A model generated the notes under the pieces. That model did no database searches, was not told the origin of the DNA, and worked only from the letters and a program-made list of their open reading frames with translations. Of a stretch of DNA of 64,000 nt, positions 27,195 to 34,915 are shown piece by piece (position 1 is the first letter of the stretch; every line of letters starts with the position of its first letter). A program made the position numbers and the translations under genes. The DNA is from Streptomyces sp. SUK 48 (GTDB taxonomy: Bacteria > Actinomycetota > Actinomycetes > Streptomycetales > Streptomycetaceae): contig NZ_CP045740.1 of the NCBI RefSeq assembly GCF_009650765.1, forward strand, positions 7,168,001-7,232,000. Direction: 5' to 3'.

Positions 27195-27384
27195 GTTCAG
27201 GCCCGGTGGGTGTCGTCCCGTGGGCGGCGCGCCGGGCGGCCGGGGGAGCGGCGGCCTGGCGGCGGGAGAACGTGCTGAAGTCGCCCGCGTCGCGGAAGCC
27301 GAGCCGCCGGGCGAGGGCGGCGACCGGCAGCTCGGTGCGGACGAGAAGTCTCCTGGCCTTCAGCGGGACGCGCTGGTCGAGGCA
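27195..27384 (-). pseudogene. AraC-type regulator remnant (HTH tail only)
   Basis: The minus strand encodes LDQRVPLKARRLLVRTELPV followed by AALARRLGFRDAGDFSTF, the second helix-turn-helix of an AraC-family regulator of the GlxA/FtrA style. It begins abruptly with no N-terminal domain and loses the expected frame after FSTF, where the family's FFRRRTG continuation is in a neighbouring frame. This is a decayed 3' fragment. Confidence 0.7.
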
Positions 27385-27385
27385 G

Positions 27386-27645
27386 GTCTTGGCGCCCGAG
27401 TGGCCGCTGTACGGCATCGCGCGGGACCTCACCCGCGCCGCGCGCGGCATCGCGGTCCGGTGGCCGTGCCGGTCGGCGCGCACGACGTGGTGGAATCCCC
27501 CGGACGTGCTGCGCGCGCATCTGCTGCCGCACCTCCCGCACGCGACCCTCACCACCGTCCCCGGCGCCGGGCACCTGCTCCCCCTGGAGGCCCCCGGCGC
27601 CGTGGCCACCGCCCTCGGCGGCTTCCTCGCCCGCCCGGCAAGATC
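27386..27645 (+). pseudogene. Alpha/beta-hydrolase remnant (C-terminal part, two frameshifts)
   Basis: The plus strand encodes EWPLYGIARDLTRAARGIAV, then in another frame PVAVPVGAHDVVE, then in the first frame again PPDVLRAHLLPHLPHATLTT, and GAGHLLPLEAP with the catalytic-His GxGH motif. A missing base near 27456 and an extra base near 27494 account for the frame changes. The nucleophile half of the enzyme is absent, so it cannot be functional. Confidence 0.7.
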
Positions 27646-27660
27646 CAAACGAGAGGCCCT
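27633..27660. repeat. Dispersed 28-bp repeat, copy 1
   Basis: GCCCGGC, five bases, CCAAACGAGAGGCCCT. It matches 50909-50936 at 25 of 28 positions. It marks the point where the hydrolase remnant stops and reaches the stop codon of the phosphatase gene. Confidence 0.7.
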
Positions 27661-30148
27661 AGGGGTCCAGCGGCAGCACCCGGGCGATGAGGAGGGCGAC
27701 GTCGTCGTGGCCGGCCGGGTGGCGCAGTTCCCGCAGCAGCCGGTCGCAGGTGTCCTCCGGGGAGGGGGACGGCGGGGAGAGCAGCCGCAGCAGTTCGTCC
27801 AGACGGGCGTCGATCGGGTCGTCACGGGTCTCCACCAGGCCGTCGGTGTAGAGCACCACCTGGTCGCCGGGCCGCAGTCCGAGCGTGCTGGACTCGAACG
27901 GCACTCCGCCGACGCCCAGCGGGGTGCCGGTCGGCAGGTCGAGGAGCCGGGGCGGCCCGTCGTACGGGATCAGGACCGGGGGCAGATGCCCGGCGGAGGC
28001 CACCTCCAGGCGGGCGAGACGGGGATCGTGGACGGCGTACACACACGTCGCGATGTACGGGTCGAGGCCGAGGGTGATCCGGTCGAGGTGGGTGAGGACG
28101 CGCGCCGGGCCGAGGTCGAGATCGGCCAGGGTGGAGGTGGCGGTGCGCAGCCGGCCCATGGTGGCCGCGGCCGCGATCCCGCTTCCCATCACGTCGCCCA
28201 CCGCGAGGGCGGTGCGGTCGCCGTCCAGCGGGATGACGTCGTACCAGTCGCCGCCGACCTCGCCGATCGCCTGCGCGGGCCGGTAGCGGGCGGCGATCTC
28301 CAGACCCGGGTGGTCGGGCGAGAGCCGGGGCAGCAGGCTGCGCTGGAGGGCCTCGGCGGTGCTGCGGGTGTGCTGGTGCAGGACGGCGTTGTCGATGCTC
28401 AGCGCGGCGCGCGCGGCGAGTTCGCAGGCCAGCTCCAGGTCGTCGGCGTCGAAGGGCGCGGGGTTGCGGGCCCGGGCCAGGCCCATGACACCGATGCACT
28501 GCCCGCGGGCGATCAGCGGGACCGCCATGTCGGTGTGCACCCCGGCCCGGGCCAGCAGCCGGGCGGCCTCCGCGTCGGCGGCCACACGGCCGACCTCGCC
28601 GCTGTCCAGATGGGTGATCAGTACCGGCCGCCCGGTGCGCACGCTCTGGGCCGCGGGATGACCGGCGTGGTAGACGGTGAGCCGGCCGGGCGGCACCAGC
28701 GCCCCGGCCGCGTCGGTGGGGTAGGCGGTCTTCACGGCCAGCGCGCGGAACAACGGGGGGCCCTCGCCCGGGTCCGTACGGCCGGTCCGCAGCATGCTGT
28801 CCAGCAGGTCCACCGTGGCCATGTCGGCGAGGCCGGGCACCAGGACGTCGGCCAGTTCCCGTGCTGTGCGCTCCACCTCCAGGGTGGTGCCGATGCGCGC
28901 CGAGCCGCGGGCGATCAGCCGCAGCCGCCGCTGGGCCCGCTCGGCCTCCTGGGCGGCGCGGTAGCGGTCGGTGACCTCCACCGCCACCTTGGCGACACCC
29001 AGCGTGTGCCCCTGGTGGTCCTCCAGCCGGTACAGCGAGGTCATCCAGGCGTGGTCCTCGCCCGGGTCGGCGGCGGTACGCCCCACCACCTCCCGGTTCA
29101 CCACGGGGGCGCCGGTGTCCAGCACCCCGCGCATGGACGCCTCCAGCGCCTGGAACGCCGGATCGGGGAACAGCTCCCCGAGGCGCCGGCCCACATGGTC
29201 GGCCGCGGGCAGGCCGTGCATGGCCGCGAGGGCGGGATTGACGGCCACGTACCGCAGCGCGGTGTCGAGGACGGCAAGACCGATCGGGGCCTGGGTGACC
29301 AGCCGGTCGGACAGGGCGGCGTCGCGTTCCACCCGGCGCAGGGTGGAGCGGTCGGTGGCGAGGCCCAGCGCGTAGTGGTCGCCGAGGTGGTCGGTCAGCC
29401 GCATGTTGCGGAACTCGACGGTCCTGGTGCCGCCGTCCTTGTGCCGCACCGGGAACGCCCCCGCCCAGCCCCGCCCCGTCTCCATCACCTCGGCGAACAG
29501 CTGGATCGCCGCGTCCCGGTGCTCGGGGAGCAGCAGCAGAGGCGCCGCGTACTGCCCGACCGCCTCCGCGCGGTCGTACCCGAACAGCTCCTCGGCCTGC
29601 GGGCTCCACATGTCGATCCGGCCGTCGGCCTCCAGGAGTACGGCGGCGACGCCCAGGAGGTCGAAGAGGCCGGTCGGCTGCTGCGTCTCGGGCTCCGTGT
29701 CCGCCGGGGACGGGGCGGCCGGGTCCGGCGCGGCGGTGCGGTCCGGCCGGGGCCGCACCGCTTGGTCCCGCCCGGCATCGGGCACCGCGGCGTGGCCGGC
29801 GCGGGATTCCGTGCCCGGGTCCGCGTCGGGGCGCGCCGACCCGCCGGGCCGGGGCCGCGCGGCCGGGTCCGTCCGGGACTCGGCGGCGCGCTCCCTGCCG
29901 GACTCCGCACCCGCGGTCCCGGACTCCGTACCCGCCGTGCCGGACTCCGCACCCGCGGTCCCGGACTCCGTACCCGCCGTGCCGGACTCCGCGCCCGCGG
30001 TCCCGGATTCCGCGCCCGCCGTGCCGGGCTCCGCGCCCGCCGTGCCGGATTCCGCGCCTGCGGTCCCGGACTCCGCGCCCGCCGTCCCGGGCTCCGCACC
30101 GGCCGGTCCGGGCCGGTCCGGGTCCGGGTGCCGCGTCCCTCCGCTCAT
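27659..30148 (-). CDS. PAS-PAS-GAF-SpoIIE protein phosphatase
   Basis: ATG 30148 follows AAGGAG and gives 829 aa. Residues about 14-85 are a degenerate heptad array (GTAGAES) encoded by a 21-bp minisatellite, then an Arg/Pro-rich low-complexity stretch. Two PAS domains follow (about 165-290, LFDLLGVAAVLLEADGRID; and 295-410, LVTQAPIGLAVLDTA), a GAF domain (about 430-590) and a SpoIIE/PP2C phosphatase (about 610-829: VGGDWYDVIPL, GDVMGSG, SAGHLPP, LYTDGLVE, GHDDVALLI). There is no anti-sigma kinase domain, unlike the phosphatase at 21576. It would dephosphorylate an anti-sigma antagonist in response to a ligand. The partner is not encoded nearby. Confidence 0.9.
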   Translation of the reverse strand: MSGGTRHPDPDRPGPAGAEPGTAGAESGTAGAESGTAGAEPGTAGAESGTAGAESGTAGTESGTAGAESGTAGTESGTAGAESGRERAAESRTDPAARPRPGGSARPDADPGTESRAGHAAVPDAGRDQAVRPRPDRTAAPDPAAPSPADTEPETQQPTGLFDLLGVAAVLLEADGRIDMWSPQAEELFGYDRAEAVGQYAAPLLLLPEHRDAAIQLFAEVMETGRGWAGAFPVRHKDGGTRTVEFRNMRLTDHLGDHYALGLATDRSTLRRVERDAALSDRLVTQAPIGLAVLDTALRYVAVNPALAAMHGLPAADHVGRRLGELFPDPAFQALEASMRGVLDTGAPVVNREVVGRTAADPGEDHAWMTSLYRLEDHQGHTLGVAKVAVEVTDRYRAAQEAERAQRRLRLIARGSARIGTTLEVERTARELADVLVPGLADMATVDLLDSMLRTGRTDPGEGPPLFRALAVKTAYPTDAAGALVPPGRLTVYHAGHPAAQSVRTGRPVLITHLDSGEVGRVAADAEAARLLARAGVHTDMAVPLIARGQCIGVMGLARARNPAPFDADDLELACELAARAALSIDNAVLHQHTRSTAEALQRSLLPRLSPDHPGLEIAARYRPAQAIGEVGGDWYDVIPLDGDRTALAVGDVMGSGIAAAATMGRLRTATSTLADLDLGPARVLTHLDRITLGLDPYIATCVYAVHDPRLARLEVASAGHLPPVLIPYDGPPRLLDLPTGTPLGVGGVPFESSTLGLRPGDQVVLYTDGLVETRDDPIDARLDELLRLLSPPSPSPEDTCDRLLRELRHPAGHDDVALLIARVLPLDP
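29898..30107. repeat. 21-bp minisatellite inside the phosphatase gene, about ten units
   Basis: Ten adjacent 21-bp units vary around CCGGACTCCGCGCCCGCGGT plus one base and keep the reading frame. Differences cluster at three positions that change Ala to Thr or Ser to Pro. Copy number would change protein length without frameshift. Confidence 0.9.
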
Positions 30149-30314
30149 CCCACTCGCTCCTTCCGCCGGCCCGCCGGGCCGACGCCGTTGTGTCCGGCCC
30201 TCGGCGGCCGCCGGGGCACCCGTCGCGGTGAGCGCCGTACGCGGGTGAGACCGGGCCGGGCCTCACCTCACGCCTACCCCTGGAGGGTCGGTCCGCAGCG
30301 GCCCGGAGGGGTCA

Positions 30315-32717
30315 CTACGGGGGGACCGGTCCGGGTCCGGCCGGTCCGCCACCGGGATCACCGGCCGTGTTCCCGGGGCCGGCGGGCCCGGTCTGGGGGG
30401 TGGCGGCTCCGTCCTCGGCCCCCTCGGGCCCGTCCCGGGTACCACCCGGTCGGCCCTCACCCGTTCCGTCCGGGTCCACCCCGAGTTCCCCGCTCCCGCG
30501 CGCGATCCTGGACAGATCGGCCATGAGGGAGTCCAGCCAGGACACGGTGGCGTAGTAGAGGCGGGGCGCCCCCGGCGGTTCCGCGTCGGCGCCCGCCAGG
30601 GAGCGGGCGAGATGGGGCACCTGGCCCGCCGGGGTGTCGCCGCCGGGGTCCAGGGCCGCCGAGATCAGCAGCATCCGCCCGGCCACCCGGTCCCCGAGAC
30701 CGCTGACCGCCGTGGCGGCGGGGCCGAGACCGGTGCACGGCGGCTCCAGCAGGCGCTCCGAACCCCACAGGGTGTGATGCCCGGCCATCAGGGCCGCCTG
30801 CCAGTCCACCCCGGGCAGCACCGGACCGCGCCCCCGGCCGCCGAACGGTGCCGGCTCGCACTGGAACTGCCCGTACGCGGACTCCGCCAGGATCACGGCG
30901 TGCTGGAGCGAGCGGTGCCCCGGCATCCCGGCCGGGACGACCGCCCGCCCCTCCCGCCGGGGCGACCCCTCCAGGGCCACCGAGGCGCTGGTCGCCACCA
31001 CGATCTCGGCGGCCCTGCGCAGCAGCTCCGCCGCCGCGTACCGCAACTCGTCATGGGCGCCGCGCGGCCAGGCCAGCAGCCCGAACACCGCGCCGATCGC
31101 GCTGCCGACCAGCACATCGAGCAGCCGTACCTCCGCCAGCCGCCAGGTCGGCGGCGCGAGCTGGGCGAAGACCAGGGCCACCAGCACCGTGAACAGGCCC
31201 TGGGCCCAGCCGACCCCCTTGACCGGCCCGACGGTGAAGGCGAACAGCATCCACAGCGGCAGGAGCACGGCGTAGACATTGGTGTGCGTGCTGACCAGGG
31301 CGAGCGTGCCGCCGGTCACCAGGGCGCCGGCCAGCGTGCCCGCGAGCGCGGAGCGGATGGTGCTCCAGGTCTCGTCCATGGTGGTGCGGGTCAGGGTGAG
31401 CGTCGCCAGCGTCGCCCAGAAACCGTGCGGCAGCGTGTCCACGCCCGCCACCAGCCGCGCCGCCGTCAGCGCCAGGGCGATGCGCACCGCGTTCTGGAAG
31501 AACACCGACCGCCGCCCGGCGTGCCCGCGCACCCGGTGCCACCACAGCGCCGGGGCCCGGGCGGTGGCGTACCAGAAGCGCTCCGGCGGCCCGGTCACCG
31601 AGGCCCGCCGGCCGTGCACCGCGAGATCGGCCGCCGCCCCCATCGCCAGCGCGGCATCGGCGACCTCCAGCGCGGCCGCGTGCCGCCGCAGCACGTCCGG
31701 CGCCGGTGTCCCGGCCTTTCCCGGGTGGGCCGCGGAGCGGGCGGACAGCACGGCACGGGCCGCGGCCAGCTCCGCGTACGCCGTACGGGGCGAGCCGCCC
31801 GCGCGGAGGCAGCCCGCGGTCGCGGTGGCCAGCCCCGCGACCGCGTCGAGTACGGCGGTCACGACGGCGTCGGGCGGGCAGCAGGGCGCGGCCGGCGGCC
31901 GGACGGCGCCGTCCGGCGCGGTCGACGGCCGGAGTCCGCCCCCCGACATGGCGGACAGCCGGGGCAGCCTGCTCAGCAGCGCCCGGGTGGCCAGGCCCGT
32001 GTGGGCCAGGGCGCGGTCCCGTACGCCCGGGCCCGCCGGGCGGTCCGCCTCGGGCACGGTCAGGGAGCGCAGCCGGTGGCCGGCCTCCCGGGCGGTACGG
32101 ATCTCGGCCCGGGAGAGGATGTACGGCGGGGCGGCGAGCAGACCGGTGCAGCGGGCCGCGACGGCGGCGGCGTGGGCGGCGCGCGCCCGGTACGACGGCG
32201 GGGTCGGCTCCGGGAACAGCAGGGCCTCGGCGAGGACGAGCAGGGCCATGCCGGTGGTCGTGCCGAGCAGCCGGTCGCCGAGCTGACCGGGGTCGTAGGG
32301 CGGGAACGACGGCAGGATGTACAGGAGTTGCAGCCCCGGCGCCGCCCCGGCCGGGCGCGGTCCGCCCACGGCGGAGAAGGCCAGCGCGAAGCCGACGACC
32401 AGCATGCCGAGGACGGCGCTCCAGGTCCGCACCGACAGGTACGTCCCGACGATCACCAGCAGCCAGCCCACCGGGATCAGCCGCAGCACCACCTCGGCGC
32501 GCTGCCGCCCGGTGCCCGGAATCCTGGAGAGGCCGCCCAGCGCCACCGCGGCGAACAGGGCGTACGTCGCGGCGGCGGGGCGGTCCAGGCCGTAGCGGAA
32601 GAGGTAGAAACCGCCCGCGGCGACCAGCGTCACCTGGACCGCCCGGCGCGCCGGGGCGGCGTACGGCGCGGGGACCCGGCCGGCGGGAACACCAGACACC
32701 TCTCCAGGCTCACGCAT
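30315..32717 (-). CDS. FUSC family membrane transporter-like protein
   Basis: The 800-aa protein has two blocks of about five or six membrane helices (about residues 27-165 and 400-550), each followed by a soluble part, as in YccS/fusaric-acid-resistance (FUSC) proteins. The second block starts FFQNAVRIALALTAARLVAG and includes HGFWATLATLTLTRTT, the most conserved FUSC segment. The C terminus is Gly/Pro-rich. Such proteins export aromatic acids or are involved in envelope stress. The annotated ATG 32717 touches the foot of a terminator hairpin; GTG 32699 (residue 7) is an alternative. Confidence 0.85.
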   Translation of the reverse strand: MREPGEVSGVPAGRVPAPYAAPARRAVQVTLVAAGGFYLFRYGLDRPAAATYALFAAVALGGLSRIPGTGRQRAEVVLRLIPVGWLLVIVGTYLSVRTWSAVLGMLVVGFALAFSAVGGPRPAGAAPGLQLLYILPSFPPYDPGQLGDRLLGTTTGMALLVLAEALLFPEPTPPSYRARAAHAAAVAARCTGLLAAPPYILSRAEIRTAREAGHRLRSLTVPEADRPAGPGVRDRALAHTGLATRALLSRLPRLSAMSGGGLRPSTAPDGAVRPPAAPCCPPDAVVTAVLDAVAGLATATAGCLRAGGSPRTAYAELAAARAVLSARSAAHPGKAGTPAPDVLRRHAAALEVADAALAMGAAADLAVHGRRASVTGPPERFWYATARAPALWWHRVRGHAGRRSVFFQNAVRIALALTAARLVAGVDTLPHGFWATLATLTLTRTTMDETWSTIRSALAGTLAGALVTGGTLALVSTHTNVYAVLLPLWMLFAFTVGPVKGVGWAQGLFTVLVALVFAQLAPPTWRLAEVRLLDVLVGSAIGAVFGLLAWPRGAHDELRYAAAELLRRAAEIVVATSASVALEGSPRREGRAVVPAGMPGHRSLQHAVILAESAYGQFQCEPAPFGGRGRGPVLPGVDWQAALMAGHHTLWGSERLLEPPCTGLGPAATAVSGLGDRVAGRMLLISAALDPGGDTPAGQVPHLARSLAGADAEPPGAPRLYYATVSWLDSLMADLSRIARGSGELGVDPDGTGEGRPGGTRDGPEGAEDGAATPQTGPAGPGNTAGDPGGGPAGPGPVPP

Positions 32718-32762
32718 GACCGCGCGCCCGGCACCTGCGGGGCAGGCACCGGGCGCGCGGTC
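32718..32762 (-). terminator. Large terminator after the chitinase-like gene
   Basis: A 14-bp perfect stem, GACCGCGCGCCCGG at 32718-32731 with CCGGGCGCGCGGTC at 32749-32762, holds an inner 5-bp stem CCTGC/GCAGG. It follows the chitinase-like gene by 81 bp and ends exactly at the FUSC start codon. Confidence 0.85.
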
Positions 32763-32843
32763 GGGGGGTCCATGGGGGGGGAGAGACGACTACGTCGGGA
32801 CCCCTACGGCGGGCCCCGACGGCGGGACCCCTACGGGCGCCGC

Positions 32844-34592
32844 TCAGCCGAGGGCGAGATCGTCCGCGTACACGCTGCCCTGGCCGTACCACCCGTGGAC
32901 GTACACCGTGACGGTGCCGCTGCCGCCGGTGGTGAAGGAGACCTTCAGCTGGTTCCAGCTCGAACCGTTCGACCAGGTGCTCGCGGTCGCGCCGCCGCTG
33001 ACGCCGAGGTAGGCGTAGGGGCCCTGGACCCAGCCGGTGAGCGTGTAGCTGTGGTTGGGGGAGAGGGTCACGGTCTGGTCGCACTCGCCGGTGCCCCCGG
33101 CGTCGGGGGTGACCTGGAGGGCGTGGCCGCCCGAGTGGACCGGGGTGGAGACCAGGGTGCTGCCGCCGGTGCAGGTCCAGGGGCCGAGGCTCCCGGTCTC
33201 GAACCCGGCATTGGTCAGCGAGCCCCCGCCGCCCCCGCCTCCGCCGCCGGTGACCGTGAGCGTGTAGGTCGCGCTGTGGGTGCCGCCGGAGCCCGTGCCG
33301 GTGACCGTGATCGGGTAGGTGCCCGCGGCCACGGAGGACCCGACGGCCGCCGTCAGTGTCGAGGAGCCGCCGGAGGTCACCGACGCCGGGCTGAAGGAGA
33401 CGGTGACGCCGGAGGGCGCGCCGGAGGCGGTGAGGGCCACGGACTCGGCGCCGCCCGAGGTGGTGGCCGTGCCGACGCTCGCCGTCGCGGAACCGCCCTG
33501 GGCGACCGAGGCGGAACCGGGGGCGAGGGACAGCGAGAAGTCGCTGGTCGTACCGCCACCGCCCCCGCCGCCCGAAGTGCCCTCGTACGGCACGAACGCG
33601 TCCGTGAACGCCAGGCTGCTCTGGCTGATCTCGCTGCACGTGGGCAGGGAGTTGGCGCTGCCGCCGCACGGCTGGTCCCGGTTGACCGACCAGAAGGCGA
33701 GCCGCCCCACGCCGTTCTGCGCGGCGAAGTTCTCGACGGTCTGGGCGTCGGCGAGGGTGAACGTGGAGCCGTCGTCGTTCTTGCCGATCATGGGGGTGAT
33801 GCCGAGGTCGGCGTAGCCGTACCCGGAGTCGACGGACTGCATCTGCGCCAGCGTGGCCTTGGCGGCGTCGATCGCGCCCTGGCCCATCTCGGCGCCCGTA
33901 CCGGCGTAGTAGTCCATGGTCATGATGTTGACCACGTCGATCCTGACGCCCGCGTTCTTGGCGGCCTTGAGGATGTTGACGCCGTCGTTGGTCAGTCCGC
34001 TCGCCAGCACCGGCAGGGTGACGGAGAACCGGAGGTTCGGGTTGGTCACCTTGAGGTCCTTCATCGCCTGCATCTGGCGGGCCGCGGCGGCGGTGTCCGC
34101 GACGGCGGCGCCCTCGACGTCGAAGTCCAGCTGGGTGACGCCGTAGTCGTCGATGAGGGCCTGGTACCCGGCGTCGATGCTGCTCTGGGTGGTGCAGGTC
34201 CAGGCGAGCGGCAGACCGCTGGCGCCGCCCGAGGAGATGATCACCGAGGCGCCCTCGGACCTGGCCCGGGCGATCTCGGGGTCGGTGTAGGAGTCGCCGC
34301 CGATGGGGAGCGTGTCGCCCCAGACCTGGTTGCAGCCCTCGCCGAGGACGAAGGCGGCGGTGTACGCCTTGAGGTGGTGCCCGGTGACGGCGGTGTCGAG
34401 CAGGCCCTCCTGGCCGTTCGACATGTCGACGTAGGGAGCGACGGAGTAGACGCTGCTTCCCGTGGCGCCGCTCGTCGCCGCGTTGCCCGGCGCCGCGCTG
34501 CTCGCGGGGGCGAGGGCGACGGCCGCGCCGGTGGCCGCGAGCGCGAACGCGCAGGCGGAGGCGGCGAGTCCGCCCAGTCTTGCCAGGTGCAT
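32844..34592 (-). CDS. Secreted GH18 chitinase-like protein with Ig-like domain and carbohydrate-binding module
   Basis: The 582-aa precursor has a signal peptide (about residues 1-33, AFALAATGAAVALAPASSAA), a GH18-type barrel (about 45-335), a Gly linker, an Ig-like domain (about 350-440), a second Gly linker and a jelly-roll carbohydrate-binding module (about 457-582, LTNAGFETGSLGPWTC). The catalytic pattern appears as LDFDVEG with Asp156, Asp158 and Glu160, the DxDxE core of family 18. YAGTG and AFWSVNRDQPC are further barrel landmarks. It should hydrolyse chitin or related polymers outside the cell. A DasR-like site precedes it. Confidence 0.88.
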   Translation of the reverse strand: MHLARLGGLAASACAFALAATGAAVALAPASSAAPGNAATSGATGSSVYSVAPYVDMSNGQEGLLDTAVTGHHLKAYTAAFVLGEGCNQVWGDTLPIGGDSYTDPEIARARSEGASVIISSGGASGLPLAWTCTTQSSIDAGYQALIDDYGVTQLDFDVEGAAVADTAAAARQMQAMKDLKVTNPNLRFSVTLPVLASGLTNDGVNILKAAKNAGVRIDVVNIMTMDYYAGTGAEMGQGAIDAAKATLAQMQSVDSGYGYADLGITPMIGKNDDGSTFTLADAQTVENFAAQNGVGRLAFWSVNRDQPCGGSANSLPTCSEISQSSLAFTDAFVPYEGTSGGGGGGGTTSDFSLSLAPGSASVAQGGSATASVGTATTSGGAESVALTASGAPSGVTVSFSPASVTSGGSSTLTAAVGSSVAAGTYPITVTGTGSGGTHSATYTLTVTGGGGGGGGGSLTNAGFETGSLGPWTCTGGSTLVSTPVHSGGHALQVTPDAGGTGECDQTVTLSPNHSYTLTGWVQGPYAYLGVSGGATASTWSNGSSWNQLKVSFTTGGSGTVTVYVHGWYGQGSVYADDLALG

Positions 34593-34666
34593 GACAGTGT
34601 GCCCCTCTCGGGGATGCCCCTAGGGCATGGGGTGGTGGGGTGATGGTGCCGTGCACGGCGGGGGTG

Positions 34667-34680
34667 TTGGTACATACCAA
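34667..34680. promoter_or_regulatory. 14-bp palindrome in the chitinase-like promoter
   Basis: TTGGTA, CA, TACCAA, perfect 6-bp arms, overlapping the probable -10 region about 80 bp upstream of the start. The form suits a LacI- or ROK-type regulator, but no such gene is adjacent. Confidence 0.55.
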
Positions 34681-34698
34681 ACCGCCGCCGACTCATGC

Positions 34699-34717
34699 CG
34701 TCAAGAGGACTAGACCA
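34699..34717 (-). promoter_or_regulatory. DasR-like operator and -35 box of the chitinase-like gene
   Basis: On the minus strand TGGTCTAGTCCT (34717-34706) matches the DasR consensus TGGTCTAGACCA at 10 of 12 positions and is followed at once by TTGACG (34704-34699) as a -35 box. The remaining bases to 34915 hold the upstream region of the sigma-factor gene; a GGCCG/CGGCC hairpin near 34820 is the only structure I see there. Confidence 0.5.
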
Positions 34718-34915
34718 ACTTTGAACCTGTGAACCTGGCGGCCTCCGGCCCGAGTTGACCCGGCTCGCACCTCCGCGCGCCCGGCCGGGAACCTGTCGCG
34801 AACCCGTTGTCGAAAGCGGCCGGAAAACGGCCCCGAGAACTGTTATCCGGGCCGCTTCGAACGGTCTCCCAGTCATCGGGAACAATCGTTCGGCGTCGAG
34901 GACGGGAAACATCTG

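Noticed and set aside
27206..30526. Open frame of about 1100 codons on the plus strand over the PAS-GAF phosphatase
   Set aside because: It only reflects third-position GC bias; the minus strand encodes clear PAS, GAF and SpoIIE motifs.
30612..34643. Open frame of more than 1300 codons opposite FUSC and the chitinase-like gene
   Set aside because: It crosses a strong terminator and two real genes and has no recognisable domain.
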